A model generated the notes under the pieces. It saw only the letters and a list, made by a program, of their open reading frames with translations. It was not told the DNA's origin and searched no databases. Shown in pieces: positions 46,979 through 56,555 of a DNA stretch of 64,000 nucleotides. The translations under genes and the position numbers were made by a program. Source of the DNA: Photobacterium sp. CCB-ST2H9 (GTDB taxonomy: Bacteria; Pseudomonadota; Gammaproteobacteria; Enterobacterales; Vibrionaceae); the NCBI RefSeq assembly GCF_023151555.2, contig NZ_CP100426.1, forward strand, positions 1,054,001 through 1,118,000. Reading direction: 5' to 3'. Position 1 is the stretch's first letter, and the number at the start of each line of letters is the position of its first letter.

Positions 46979-47307
46979 ACTGAGCTCCCCCGATGGAAAC
47001 GGAATCACCACCGAACATATGATCTCCCCCCTAAACAAATGCTCACAATTTAAAAACAAGAATGATTGATAAAATTGATCGAGCTGCGAATACACTTCGG
47101 TTTCATTGTGTAAAATTTGCCTGATTAAGCGAGTTACCCGGGCTTTGAGATTGACATTTTCACTGAAAAATTCAATTATCGGGACATCAATTGTTCTACA
47201 GCGATCCATATGTTCATACCTGTTGGATCAGGTGCAGACGGATCCTGACAAGAGCGGTCAACTGGCTAAACTTAAAGCTTGCACAAACACAGCAAAGGTC
47301 GAGAGAT
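46979..47307. other. Upstream region of the tal-tkt operon
   Basis: About 330 AT-rich bases that must contain the tal promoter. An 84-codon minus-strand frame here lacks a ribosome site and is judged spurious. No operator was recognised. Confidence 0.5.
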
Positions 47308-48258
47308 ATGAGCACGAAACTGGAACAACTGCGCGCACTCACTACTGTTGTTGCCGACACTGGCGACATCGAAGCGATTAAGAAATATCAACCGCAAGAC
47401 GCGACCACCAACCCTTCCCTGATCCTGAAAGCCGCAGAAATTGAACAGTACGCGCCTCTCATCGACGATGCCATTGCGTACGCAAAAGCGCAAAGCAACG
47501 ACAAAGCTCAGCAAATCGAAGATGCTGGTGACAAGCTGGCTGTAAACATCGGTAAAGAAATCCTGAACGTCGTTCCTGGCCGTATCTCAACTGAAGTTGA
47601 CGCTCGTCTGTCTTACGACACTGAAGCGAGCGTGGCAAAAGCACGTAAGCTGATCAAAATGTACAACGATGCCGGTATCAGCAACGAGCGCATCCTGATC
47701 AAACTGGCTTCTACCTGGGAAGGTATCCGTGCTGCTGAAGTTCTGGAAAAAGAAGGCATCAACTGTAACCTGACTCTGCTGTTCTCTTTCGCTCAGGCGC
47801 GTGCTTGTGCTGAAGCGGGTGTATTCCTGATTTCTCCTTTCGTTGGCCGCATCATGGACTGGTACAAAGCGAAAGAAGGCCGCGACTTTGAAGCTTCTGA
47901 AGATCCGGGCGTTCTGTCTGTTACCAAGATCTACAACTACTACAAAGCACTGGGCTACAACACCGTTGTGATGGGCGCAAGCTTCCGTAACACAGGTGAG
48001 ATTCTGGAACTGGCTGGTTGTGACCGTCTGACCATCAGCCCGCAATTGCTGCAGGAGCTGTCCGAAGCACAAGGTGAGGTTGTCCAGAAACTGTCTGCTG
48101 AGGTTGCTTCTGAAGAGCGTCCGGCACCAATGACTCACGCTGAGTTCCTGTGGGATCACAACCAGGATCCAATGGCGATTGAGAAGCTGGCGGAAGGTAT
48201 CCGTAACTTCGCGATCGACCAGGGCAAACTGGAAACCATGATCGAAGCGCGCCTGTAA
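47308..48258 (+). CDS. tal: Transaldolase
   Basis: A 316-residue class I aldolase of the pentose phosphate pathway, moving a dihydroxyacetone unit from sedoheptulose-7-P to glyceraldehyde-3-P. Family motifs: [13 protein letters not shown] near the N-terminus, the Schiff-base Lys in [12 protein letters not shown], and LISPFVGRI. Length is that of E. coli TalB. Codon use is strongly biased, as in highly expressed genes. tkt follows after 80 bases with a hairpin in between. Confidence 0.96.
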   Translation: MSTKLEQLRALTTVVADTGDIEAIKKYQPQDATTNPSLILKAAEIEQYAPLIDDAIAYAKAQSNDKAQQIEDAGDKLAVNIGKEILNVVPGRISTEVDARLSYDTEASVAKARKLIKMYNDAGISNERILIKLASTWEGIRAAEVLEKEGINCNLTLLFSFAQARACAEAGVFLISPFVGRIMDWYKAKEGRDFEASEDPGVLSVTKIYNYYKALGYNTVVMGASFRNTGEILELAGCDRLTISPQLLQELSEAQGEVVQKLSAEVASEERPAPMTHAEFLWDHNQDPMAIEKLAEGIRNFAIDQGKLETMIEARL

Positions 48259-48273
48259 TCCAGCGCAGAATTT

Positions 48274-48306
48274 TGAGAGCAGCACAACGCTGCTCTCAGT
48301 CGTTTT
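48274..48306 (+). terminator. Intercistronic hairpin between tal and tkt
   Basis: TGAGAGCAGC (48274-48283) pairs perfectly with GCTGCTCTCA (48289-48298), followed by a T-rich GTCGTTTT. It could attenuate transcription between the two genes or stabilise the tal transcript. Confidence 0.6.
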
Positions 48307-48338
48307 ATGACTAACTTGAATTGAGTAAGAAGAATATT

Positions 48339-50330
48339 ATGGATCGTAAAGTACTTGCGAATGCTATCCGTGCGCTGAGCATGGACGGTGTACAACAGGC
48401 GAACTCCGGTCACCCGGGCGCACCGATGGGTATGGCGGACATCGCTGAAGTTCTGTGGCGTGACCACCTGAACCACAACCCGCAAAACCCGAACTGGGCT
48501 GACCGCGACCGCTTCGTGCTGTCCAACGGCCACGGCTCCATGCTGATTTACTCCCTGCTGCACCTGAGCGGTTACGCGCTGTCCATTGACGACCTGAAAA
48601 ACTTCCGTCAGCTGCATTCAAAAACACCGGGTCACCCGGAGTACGGTTACGCGCCGGGTATCGAAACCACCACCGGCCCGCTGGGTCAGGGCATCACCAA
48701 TGCTGTGGGTATGGCGATTGCTGAGAAGTCTCTGGCAGCTCAGTTTAACCGCGACGGCCACGACATCGTTGACCACTACACCTATGCGTTCCTGGGCGAC
48801 GGCTGTCTGATGGAAGGTATCTCTCACGAAGCTTGTTCTCTGGCCGGTACCCTGGGTCTGGGCAAACTGATCGCGTTCTGGGATGACAACGGCATCTCTA
48901 TCGACGGTCACGTGGAAGGCTGGTTCTCTGACGATACACCAAAACGCTTTGAAGCGTACGGCTGGCACGTGATCCCTGCGGTTGACGGCCACGATGCTGC
49001 AGCAATCAACGCAGCCATCGAAGCAGCGAAAGCAGACCCTCGTCCAACGCTGATCTGTACCAAAACCATCATCGGTTTCGGTTCTCCGAACAAAGCCGGT
49101 TCTCACGACTGTCACGGTGCCCCGCTGGGTCACGACGAAATCGCAGCAGCCCGTGAATTCCTGGGCTGGCAGCACGGTCCGTTCGAAATCCCTGCCGATG
49201 TTTACGCAGAGTGGGATGCCAAAGAAGCGGGCGAAGCGAAAGAAGCAGCATGGAATGAAAAACTGGCTGCTTATGAAGCCGCTTACCCAGAACTGGCTGC
49301 AGAATTCAAACGTCGTGTAAACGGCGAACTGCCAGCACAATGGGAAGCAGAAGCAAGCAAGATCATTGCTGATCTGCAAGCCAACCCGGCGAACATCGCC
49401 TCCCGTAAAGCTTCTCAGAATGCGCTGGAAGCCTTCGGTCAGATCCTGCCTGAGTTCATGGGTGGTTCTGCAGACCTGGCACCTTCGAACCTGACCATGT
49501 GGTCTGGCTCGAAGTCGCTGACGGCTGATGATGCATCCGGTAACTACATCCACTACGGTGTGCGTGAGTTCGGGATGACGGCCATCATCAACGGTATCGC
49601 ACTGCACGGTGGTTTCGTCCCTTACGGCGCAACCTTCCTGATGTTCATGGAATATGCCCGTAACGCGATGCGTATGGCTGCCCTGATGAAAGTACAGAAC
49701 ATTCAGGTATACACCCACGACTCCATTGGTCTGGGTGAAGACGGCCCGACGCACCAGCCGGTTGAGCAGATGGCTTCTCTGCGCCTGACGCCAAACATGA
49801 GCACCTGGCGTCCGTGTGACCAGGTTGAATCTGCGATGGCGTGGAAACTGGCCATCGAGCGTAAAGACGCGCCAACCGCGCTGATTTTCTCGCGTCAGAA
49901 CCTGGCTCAGCAAGAGCGCAGCGAACAGCAGGTTGCTGATATCGCAAAAGGTGGTTACATCCTGAAAGACTGCGCAGGCAAACCTGAGCTGATCCTGATT
50001 GCCACCGGTTCTGAAGTTGAGCTGGCCGTGAACGCTGCCGCTGAACTGAGCGCAGAAGGCAAGCAGGTGCGCGTTGTTTCAATGCCGTCTACCGACGCAT
50101 TCGACAAGCAAGATGCGGCTTACCGTGAATCTGTGCTGCCATCTGACGTGACTGCCCGTATCGCCATTGAAGCCGGTATTGCCGACTTCTGGTACAAGTA
50201 CGTAGGTTTCGAAGGCCGCATCATCGGCATGACCAGCTTCGGTGAATCTGCACCGGCTGGCGAGCTGTTCAAGCTGTTCGGCTTCACCACTGAAAACGTG
50301 GTGAGCACGGCGAAAGAACTGCTGGCGTAA
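48339..50330 (+). CDS. tkt: Transketolase
   Basis: A 663-residue thiamine-diphosphate enzyme of the pentose phosphate pathway, transferring two-carbon units between sugar phosphates. The ThDP/Mg motif is [20 protein letters not shown] and the transketolase motif is [19 protein letters not shown]. The ATG at 48339 is preferred over a TTG at 48321. Paired with tal as on chromosome II of other Vibrionaceae. Ends at a strong terminator. Confidence 0.96.
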   Translation: MDRKVLANAIRALSMDGVQQANSGHPGAPMGMADIAEVLWRDHLNHNPQNPNWADRDRFVLSNGHGSMLIYSLLHLSGYALSIDDLKNFRQLHSKTPGHPEYGYAPGIETTTGPLGQGITNAVGMAIAEKSLAAQFNRDGHDIVDHYTYAFLGDGCLMEGISHEACSLAGTLGLGKLIAFWDDNGISIDGHVEGWFSDDTPKRFEAYGWHVIPAVDGHDAAAINAAIEAAKADPRPTLICTKTIIGFGSPNKAGSHDCHGAPLGHDEIAAAREFLGWQHGPFEIPADVYAEWDAKEAGEAKEAAWNEKLAAYEAAYPELAAEFKRRVNGELPAQWEAEASKIIADLQANPANIASRKASQNALEAFGQILPEFMGGSADLAPSNLTMWSGSKSLTADDASGNYIHYGVREFGMTAIINGIALHGGFVPYGATFLMFMEYARNAMRMAALMKVQNIQVYTHDSIGLGEDGPTHQPVEQMASLRLTPNMSTWRPCDQVESAMAWKLAIERKDAPTALIFSRQNLAQQERSEQQVADIAKGGYILKDCAGKPELILIATGSEVELAVNAAAELSAEGKQVRVVSMPSTDAFDKQDAAYRESVLPSDVTARIAIEAGIADFWYKYVGFEGRIIGMTSFGESAPAGELFKLFGFTTENVVSTAKELLA

Positions 50331-50351
50331 TTCCGGACACCAGATCATAAG

Positions 50352-50376
50352 CCCGGCCTTTGGCCGGGTTTTTTTA
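50352..50376 (+). terminator. Terminator after tkt
   Basis: CCCGGCC/GGCCGGG stem with a 3-base loop and seven Ts. Confidence 0.9.
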
Positions 50377-50409
50377 TACCCTCGACACCGATCTGAAAAT
50401 CTTCTCCTG

Positions 50410-50661
50410 CTATTTCCATCTCAATGCATCATTGAAATGTGCATCATTTGCAGAAGTGCTCGAATGCTCGTTGCTCTGATCCAGACCAAGATCGGCTCTG
50501 AGGTGTTCCGGCACCTCTTGTAAGGAACGAATGCATTGACGTTTCAACTGCCAGATCCGAAGTTTAGAAAATATTTTCTTAACTGATGTAACAACTTGCT
50601 GAACAGTCGGGAATACAGGATCATACATTGTCATCATCGCTTTACTACCTGTGTTTATCAA
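50410..50661 (-). CDS. DUF1127 small protein (YjiS-like)
   Basis: An 83-residue protein with the DUF1127 segment LRIWQLKRQCIRSLQEVPEHLRADLGLD. The start may be a later Met (MMTMYDPVF). DUF1127 proteins are small, basic, RNA- or metabolism-linked proteins; no function can be given here. Divergent from the LysR gene. Confidence 0.8.
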   Translation of the reverse strand: MINTGSKAMMTMYDPVFPTVQQVVTSVKKIFSKLRIWQLKRQCIRSLQEVPEHLRADLGLDQSNEHSSTSANDAHFNDALRWK

Positions 50662-50735
50662 AGTTATGATTAATTTTTATTCAGGACTGCATCTGGCTCA
50701 AACGATAGATTCTGACACTCAGTTAAGGAAAACTT

Positions 50736-51698
50736 ATGCTAAAGCCAACAGACCCGCATAAACGCATGCCGCCTTTGCAAGGTTTGTATTATTTCTATCA
50801 GGCAGCACACTATGGCAGTTTCAAACTAGCGGCAGAAACCCTGCACGTCACTGCAGCAGCAATCAGCCAACAAATCAGACTTCTGGAAGACTGGCTCGGT
50901 ACCCCCCTGTTCTATCGCCAGCACCGTAAAGTCGTTCTGACCCCTGAAGGGCAACTCCTGTTCGAACACACACAAAAAGGATTCCAGCAGATCCAGAGTG
51001 GCGTCTGGCTGATCAACAACGACCCGGACCCGCAACGCATATCACTCTCCACATTGCCCTCATTTTCGCAGCATTGGCTGGTTCCGCGGATGACATCATT
51101 CAGAGCGGAGCACCCCGATATTTCAGTTCTGATTGAGTCCAAAACCGAGCTGGCCGATTTCGAGCAGTCTTCACTGGATCTGTGTATTCGCTATGGGGAA
51201 GGCTGTTACCCGAACCTGCATTGTCAATGGCTGATGGATGATCTGCTGTATCCGGTGTGCCACCCGCTCTATCAGGCACAACACCAGATTTATTCCATCC
51301 ATGATTTACAACGGGCTGATTTGATTGGCGATATCTGGCCGGATATCAACTGGGAACGCTGGCTGGCAACCGTAGGTGCCAAAGGCGGTTCAAGTTCGCT
51401 GGCATATGATGGCGTCAATTACGTTCTGGAAGGTGCGCTTTCCGTCCAGGGTGTCGCGCTGGCACGCCACAGTCTGGCACAACGCTATATTGAAGAAGGC
51501 ACTCTGGTTCGCATTGGTAACATCGCGGTGAAACCCAATTTCAGTTACTACCTGTGTGCTCCGGAAGGTTATTTTAAGCGCGAGAAAGTCCAGATCTTCA
51601 CTGACTGGATCCGCCAGCAAGCCGATAAATTTCAGCAATCGTTCCCGGCTGACCAGGAAATCCGGCAATTCAGTGACCAGATCATCAAGACAAAATAA
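50736..51698 (+). CDS. LysR family transcriptional regulator (GcvA-like)
   Basis: A 320-residue regulator. The N-terminal winged HTH is FYQAAHYGSFKLAAETLHVTAAAISQQIRLLEDWLG and the C-terminal part is a substrate-binding fold. The HTH resembles GcvA/AmpR. Its 3' end converges on the dithiolopyrrolone operon across a shared terminator, so it is a candidate but unproven regulator of that cluster. Confidence 0.9.
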   Translation: MLKPTDPHKRMPPLQGLYYFYQAAHYGSFKLAAETLHVTAAAISQQIRLLEDWLGTPLFYRQHRKVVLTPEGQLLFEHTQKGFQQIQSGVWLINNDPDPQRISLSTLPSFSQHWLVPRMTSFRAEHPDISVLIESKTELADFEQSSLDLCIRYGEGCYPNLHCQWLMDDLLYPVCHPLYQAQHQIYSIHDLQRADLIGDIWPDINWERWLATVGAKGGSSSLAYDGVNYVLEGALSVQGVALARHSLAQRYIEEGTLVRIGNIAVKPNFSYYLCAPEGYFKREKVQIFTDWIRQQADKFQQSFPADQEIRQFSDQIIKTK

Positions 51699-51738
51699 CG
51701 GGGGAGCGGATTGCACCGCAGCTCCCCCCGTCACTGTT
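51698..51738. terminator. Bidirectional terminator between LysR and hlmF
   Basis: ACGGGGGAGC (51698-51707) pairs with GCTCCCCCCGT (51721-51731) with a single bulge. T-runs suit both strands. It marks the 3' end of the antibiotic operon. Confidence 0.8.
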
Positions 51739-52314
51739 TTATGAATTTGCCAGTGCCTGCTGAATAAGTTCAGCGACCGCCTCCGGAGCTGGCAGAGATG
51801 GGTGTCCCACCATACGCTGAAGCGACGCATCAAAATTTTCGTGCCACACTGGCTCCACAACATCGTAGCCATCTTCACGCAACTGACTGACATTCCGTTG
51901 TACCGCTGGCTTGTTCCACATGACTGAGCCCATCACCGGTAAAAAGTAAACCGGAAAATCTGCTGCAAGAATCACAGTCGTCAAACGGTTGGTTGCCCCG
52001 CCTCTGGCAGCCGTTGCCAGCGTATTTGCAGTTGCCGGCATCACCATCAGCACATCATGATCTGCAACGATGCGGGACGGTTTATCTGTCGGCCAGTCTC
52101 CCGGCCGCTCTCCGGCTATCACCCGGTCACAATACAGCGCCATACTGGAAGCCGGAATGAATGTCTCCGCTGTGGGGGTCATGAGCACAGTCAGTTCGCA
52201 GTCGATCGTGCTTTTAATCATTTGCAGGTATCTTGGCAACAGCATGATATCCACGGAGCCAGACGCGCCAATCAATACTCTTGGCTTCGATGTTTGTTGC
52301 TGCTTTTCCATCAT
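51739..52314 (-). CDS. hlmF: HlmF-like flavoprotein decarboxylase (PPC-DC/EpiD family)
   Basis: A 191-residue FMN enzyme of the homo-oligomeric Cys decarboxylase family. Motifs: FMN loop VLIGASGSVD, the PATANT motif (VMPATANTLA) and a PxMNxxMW-like motif that reads LPVMGSVMWNKP, with Gly in place of the usual Asn. In holomycin biosynthesis this enzyme is proposed to oxidatively decarboxylate the C-terminal cysteine to an enethiol. It is the last gene of the operon, about 75 bases after the phosphoesterase gene. The assignment rests on family plus cluster content. Confidence 0.85.
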   Translation of the reverse strand: MMEKQQQTSKPRVLIGASGSVDIMLLPRYLQMIKSTIDCELTVLMTPTAETFIPASSMALYCDRVIAGERPGDWPTDKPSRIVADHDVLMVMPATANTLATAARGGATNRLTTVILAADFPVYFLPVMGSVMWNKPAVQRNVSQLREDGYDVVEPVWHENFDASLQRMVGHPSLPAPEAVAELIQQALANS

Positions 52315-52390
52315 TCAGTCCTTTTAGCCATTTTATATTCCCAATCCCGGAAATTGCTGTTCGACGCAGCGCACCCTGTAGCCGGTTTGT

Positions 52391-53215
52391 TCAGGTCAGC
52401 AAAGTATCGAGTGCCGTCATGACATGAAACGGCTGCCGCCCCTGCCTGTCTCTCGGATATCCCAGAGACACTTCCACGTGGGGAATACCATCAATCAGGG
52501 TCGAGCCCTGTAAATGCAGATGCCCGTACACCACCAGACAAACCGGAAATCGTGTCAGCCAGTGCTCTACCCGCCGGGTACCACACCAAATCGCAAACTC
52601 CTGCGGCTGTAATGCCTGGGTCAGACGTTGCACCATGGGAAAGTGATTCACCAGGATCAGGGGATAGTCTCTGCTTAACGCACTCAAACGCGCTTCGGTG
52701 AACTGCACACGTGCATCACACCAGCCCGATATATCCGGGAAAGGGTAAGATTTCAGAAAGTATTCATCCGCACAGACCACGCCGGCACGCCGCGCTCTTT
52801 CAAGGCTTTGTTGCGGTGTAAAATCTGCCGGATGACGAAATGAGTAGTCATACAATACAAAAAGAGGTGCAATCAAAAACGACTGGCCGCCGGCGGTGGT
52901 ATAGACCGGATACTCATCTTCCGGAGTCAGTACACCGTAACGGTGACAGATTTCCACCAGCTGGCGGTATCGCAATTCACCCGGAAGCGCCATCGGCTCC
53001 CGGGCAGTACACCAGAGTTCATGGTTCCCGGGTACCCAAACCACCCGGTAAAACTGTGCTGCCAGCGTGCGGATCGCCCACTCAAACTCGGACAGATCAT
53101 CTGCGACATCCCCGGCCAGAATCAGCCAGTCTGACGTGTTGTCAGCACGGACAGATTCAATGATCCGTTTATTTTCAGGATGAGACACATGCAAGTCACT
53201 GGCAGCCATCAGCAT
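52391..53215 (-). CDS. Metallophosphoesterase within the dithiolopyrrolone cluster
   Basis: A roughly 275-residue calcineurin-like phosphoesterase. The metal-binding motifs are ASDLHVSH, LAGDVADD, VPGNHELW, LVNHFP and YGHLH, a complete set. Start 53215 (MLMAASDLHV) has GGAG eight bases upstream and begins 18 bases after the globin stop; the longer frame is a read-in. A phosphoesterase is not among the core holomycin genes I know from Streptomyces, so its role (for instance resetting phosphopantetheine, CoA-ester or tRNA-linked damage) is open. Confidence 0.85.
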   Translation of the reverse strand: MLMAASDLHVSHPENKRIIESVRADNTSDWLILAGDVADDLSEFEWAIRTLAAQFYRVVWVPGNHELWCTAREPMALPGELRYRQLVEICHRYGVLTPEDEYPVYTTAGGQSFLIAPLFVLYDYSFRHPADFTPQQSLERARRAGVVCADEYFLKSYPFPDISGWCDARVQFTEARLSALSRDYPLILVNHFPMVQRLTQALQPQEFAIWCGTRRVEHWLTRFPVCLVVYGHLHLQGSTLIDGIPHVEVSLGYPRDRQGRQPFHVMTALDTLLT

Positions 53216-53232
53216 CAGAGAAACTCCAGATC

Positions 53233-53736
53233 TTACAGGGTGCCCGGAGGCGCTTCGCCCCAGCCCCAACGCGGCACTGTATCGCGCTTCGATGGTTTTG
53301 CCCCCGGTTGCGAGTTGGCCATCGCTCTTCGGGAGCCCCATTCAATGTAAGCCATAAAGGCCGACCGGAATTCTGGATCGCCAGGCAGTTCCACCTCATC
53401 GGCACTTTGCATCATCAGCGCAATCCAGCGGTCCCGCTGTTCAGACTGGATCGAACGGCCCCGATGCTTCTTGAGCATATGTTTAAAGCCCCCTCTCTCA
53501 TTGGTATAGAGCGGCTCACCACCGAATACTTCTTCAAACCACATGGCAACGTGCACGTGGTGATCAGGCGGCATATGCTCAAACAAAGGCTGAAGCAAAG
53601 GGTCTTGCTCAACTTTGGCGTAAAAGACCTTAAGTAAGTTACGAATGGCTTCACGCCCGCCCATCCACTCCAACAGTGTTGGCGGCTGAGGCTGATTCAC
53701 CTGTTCTTTCTCAGTTACTTCTGTCGCTGTGTCCAT
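53233..53736 (-). CDS. hlmG: HlmG-like truncated globin
   Basis: A heme protein of the truncated-globin (group II) class, about 167 residues if started at 53736 (AAGGA seven bases upstream); ATG 53754 is the alternative. Core: LLEWMGGREAIRNLLKVFYAKV, the distal region LFEHMPPDHHVHVAMWFEEVFGG and later FKHMLKKHRG, with His candidates for the proximal ligand. A globin of unknown role is a regular member of holomycin/thiomarinol-type clusters. Its job in oxidative tailoring or protection is not established. Confidence 0.85.
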   Translation of the reverse strand: MDTATEVTEKEQVNQPQPPTLLEWMGGREAIRNLLKVFYAKVEQDPLLQPLFEHMPPDHHVHVAMWFEEVFGGEPLYTNERGGFKHMLKKHRGRSIQSEQRDRWIALMMQSADEVELPGDPEFRSAFMAYIEWGSRRAMANSQPGAKPSKRDTVPRWGWGEAPPGTL

Positions 53737-53756
53737 TTCAATGTCCTTATTCATGT

Positions 53757-54635
53757 TTATCCCAGCTCCAATGATGCAATACACCACACCTGATGTTCCT
53801 GTTCCTGAGGCGGCTCACCAATGTACATCCGCTGTGTCTGAAACACCGATTCAAAACCATATTGTTCAGCCAGACGAAGGAGTGTCCGATCAGCCTTTTC
53901 AGGGACATCCATTGCAACCTGACCACCCGGAGAAACCACGGATAATGCCGCTTGCAACAGTGGCTCAACCAGATCCGGAGAGTTCGCCAGCAACGGACCA
54001 ATGCGATAGCCATCCTGTGACTGACGCACACCGATAACCCCTTGGATCTCGCCACCGTGACGGATCAGGAATCCATGTCGGGTTTCTCCGGTAAACCAGC
54101 GCTTCAGCAATGCGCCCCGGTTCACTCCGGTGCAGCTGGTATCGAATGCCACAATGTCGTCTGCATCTGAGGCATGCACCGGTTCAATTCCTTCCGGACA
54201 CGGGTAATCCTGATGCACCATACCAACCATGCGCTCAGTATTCCGGTAACCGACAAAGCCCAGTTTGGCGTAGTTTTCAACCTGATTCAGGATTCCGTCC
54301 AGACCTGTCACCCGGTCACCACCATGACGAAGCGCACTCAGGCAGAGTCTCAGGCCATGGCCCTGTCCGCGGAACTTCGGCGGAACCAGATAATGTCCGA
54401 CAAAACAAAAATTTGAGGAAAAGTTCACAACTGAAATTGCCGCCACAGGCTCATCATCGAGATAGCCAATGAAAAACCCTTGCGGATCAACCTCAAAGAA
54501 CACATCCGCATCGCCGATGCCCATGTCCCAGCCTTCATTACCAGCCCATTCCAGCACGGTTTGCCATTGCGTCAGATCCGCATTCTCGATACGCCATGCA
54601 CTCAATACTTCCTGTTCATTTGTAACAATATCCAT
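53757..54635 (-). CDS. hlmA: HlmA-like GNAT acyltransferase
   Basis: A 292-residue protein of two GNAT-type domains. The start at 54635 (MDIVTNEQEV) has AGAGGA six bases upstream. The N-terminal domain has the acetyl-CoA motif GHYLVPPKFRGQGHGLRLCL; the C-terminal domain is YitH-like. HlmA-type enzymes N-acylate the free amine of holothin to give holomycin, which fits this position between the dehydrogenase and globin genes. Acyl preference, and hence the exact product, cannot be read from the sequence. Confidence 0.85.
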   Translation of the reverse strand: MDIVTNEQEVLSAWRIENADLTQWQTVLEWAGNEGWDMGIGDADVFFEVDPQGFFIGYLDDEPVAAISVVNFSSNFCFVGHYLVPPKFRGQGHGLRLCLSALRHGGDRVTGLDGILNQVENYAKLGFVGYRNTERMVGMVHQDYPCPEGIEPVHASDADDIVAFDTSCTGVNRGALLKRWFTGETRHGFLIRHGGEIQGVIGVRQSQDGYRIGPLLANSPDLVEPLLQAALSVVSPGGQVAMDVPEKADRTLLRLAEQYGFESVFQTQRMYIGEPPQEQEHQVWCIASLELG

Positions 54636-54645
54636 CTTTTCCTCT

Positions 54646-55782
54646 CTAAAGCCCCATGGATTTACTGATAACTTCCAGCATGATTTCACTGGTGCCACCG
54701 TAAATTTTCTGAACCCTGCTGTTGACCCATAACTTACCAATGGATGAATCGCTCAGATATGCGCTGCCGCCGTGCAGCTGCAGACATTCATCTGCGACTT
54801 TATTCTGGACTTCCGTTGCCCACCACTTCAGGCGTGCAGCATCCTCCAGTTTCAGCGCACCGGCATTAAACTGTTCAATCGCCTCATTCAGATAACTGCG
54901 GGTTACTTTGATTTGCGTATCCAGCTGCGCCAGTAAAAAGCGGTTGTACTGGAAGGAGCCGATCGGCTGACCAAACGCCTTGCGGTGTTTCACATAGGCC
55001 AGCGTTTCAGCCATCATGGCTTCCGCACTGGTAATCGCGACAGTACTGATACTGAGCCGCTCACGCGTCATGGCAGTCATAAAGTAATAACTTCCCAGGT
55101 TCTCGCGGCCGAGCAAGTTGCTTTTCGGTACAACACAGTGATCAAAATATAAATCAGCCGTATCACTGGCATGCCAGCCCAGCTTTTTCAGGGCCGGCCC
55201 CCGGGTAAATCCGGGCATGTCTCTTTCGACGATAATCAGACTGATCCCCTGCCCACGCGCACCGGCATCCGTTTTCACCGCAACGACAAAAAGATCCGCA
55301 TTCACGCCATTGGTGATAAACGCTTTGCCGCCATTGAGGATATAGTGGTCGCCCTCTGAAATGGCCTGCGTGGTGAGTCCCGTTGAATCAGAACCGCCAC
55401 CGGGTTCTGTAATTGCAATAGCTGCTATGCGTCTGCCACTGCACAGATCCGGCAGCCAGCGCTGCTTTTGTTCCTCTGTTCCCAACAGGTTGATGTAACT
55501 GGCAATCACATCATTGTGCGAAATGACAATCGGTGCCGTCATGCCAACCGCGATCATCTCCTCCGTCAGCGCCAGCGCATACCGGTAATCAGGTTTATCC
55601 TGACCGCCGAGCTCCGGACTCACCCCCATACCCAGCAAACCATGTGCCCCCATCGTGAGCCAGAAATCCCGGTCCACCAGTCCCTGAGCTTCCCAGGCTG
55701 CTAATTTGGGTTTTGCATGATGCTCAAAACACTCCCGGCAAGACAGCCGAAAACGCGCTAGTTCCTCTGTAATCGTACTCAC
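54646..55782 (-). CDS. hlmB: HlmB-like acyl-CoA dehydrogenase
   Basis: A 378-residue FAD dehydrogenase. Family motifs: ITEPGGGSDSTG, ITNGVNADLFVVAVKTD, a conserved AYVKHRKAFGQPIG and the C-terminal KIYGGTSEIMLEVI. The GTG start at 55782 overlaps the thioesterase stop by four bases and has GGAG upstream; a TTG at 55797 is the alternative. In holomycin biosynthesis it is one of the flavoenzymes that desaturate the carrier-bound Cys-Cys intermediate. Confidence 0.88.
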   Translation of the reverse strand: MSTITEELARFRLSCRECFEHHAKPKLAAWEAQGLVDRDFWLTMGAHGLLGMGVSPELGGQDKPDYRYALALTEEMIAVGMTAPIVISHNDVIASYINLLGTEEQKQRWLPDLCSGRRIAAIAITEPGGGSDSTGLTTQAISEGDHYILNGGKAFITNGVNADLFVVAVKTDAGARGQGISLIIVERDMPGFTRGPALKKLGWHASDTADLYFDHCVVPKSNLLGRENLGSYYFMTAMTRERLSISTVAITSAEAMMAETLAYVKHRKAFGQPIGSFQYNRFLLAQLDTQIKVTRSYLNEAIEQFNAGALKLEDAARLKWWATEVQNKVADECLQLHGGSAYLSDSSIGKLWVNSRVQKIYGGTSEIMLEVISKSMGL

Positions 55783-56555
55783 TGAAACACACTCCAACTG
55801 TCCATTCTGTTTTCTTGTTCGAGCCGGTCAGACTCATCAGCTTCCATGGCCTGCCGGATCACCGGCCAATGCTGGTAAACCGCGAAATGATCGCCATTCA
55901 GCCTGATCAGGGACGTACCGCCTGTGGTATGGCGCTGCCACGCCTGAATCGTCTCTTCAGGTACATGCGGATCGTCCGAGGCGGAAACCAGTACCAGCGG
56001 CTGCGCGACCCGCATCTCTTTCAGTTGCAGAAACTGACTGCGGATCTGAAAGTCTGTCCGTATCTGACCGACAAAGCGTTTTGCCAGAACCGGCTCGTTC
56101 AGCACGGTGTCCGGCGTCCCCTGATCCGCACGCATTTTTTGCAACAGAGATTCATCAGACCATAAATGCAGATCGTCATAGGGCTGTTCGCTGGGTGGGA
56201 CCGATCCGGACACAACGCTGAATGCCGGATGCATGCCGTACTTTTCAGACAGAACCCTAGTCACCACCACACTCAGCACACCGCCAAAACTGTGGCCAAA
56301 TGTTGCCCAGCCATGAATGCCCTGCTGCTGTTTCAGTCTGAAATCCCTGAATATTGTGTCGGCCAGTTGCCCGGCCAGCACTTCCAGATTGCTGACCTCC
56401 GGCTCCCGGGCCAGCACGCCTCGTCCCGGCATTTCAACCGGCTGCAGCAAGGTCGTGCCTTCCGCTTCATGTTGTTTGCAGAACGGACGATAAACAGAAG
56501 CACTCGCACCGGCATGCGGGAAGGCATAAATCACCCGTGTTTTATGCGATGTCAT
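55779..56555 (-). CDS. hlmC: HlmC-like type II thioesterase
   Basis: A 258-residue alpha/beta hydrolase. The opening VIYAFPHAGASASVYRPF is typical of GrsT-type thioesterases; nucleophile Ser89 is in GHSFGG, with Asp in SASDDPHVP and His in NGDHFAVYQ. Because the NRPS lacks its own release domain, this enzyme may release the product as well as edit misloaded carriers. It overlaps the GMC gene by 14 bases and the dehydrogenase start by four. Confidence 0.9.
   Translation of the reverse strand: MTSHKTRVIYAFPHAGASASVYRPFCKQHEAEGTTLLQPVEMPGRGVLAREPEVSNLEVLAGQLADTIFRDFRLKQQQGIHGWATFGHSFGGVLSVVVTRVLSEKYGMHPAFSVVSGSVPPSEQPYDDLHLWSDESLLQKMRADQGTPDTVLNEPVLAKRFVGQIRTDFQIRSQFLQLKEMRVAQPLVLVSASDDPHVPEETIQAWQRHTTGGTSLIRLNGDHFAVYQHWPVIRQAMEADESDRLEQENRMDSWSVFQ

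Noticed and set aside
46955..47209. 84-codon minus-strand frame upstream of tal
   Set aside because: It overlaps a clear terminator, has no ribosome site and would fill the tal promoter region.
48618..49913. A 431-codon minus-strand frame opposite transketolase
   Set aside because: It is the antisense shadow of a strongly biased gene; the plus-strand frame has all transketolase motifs.
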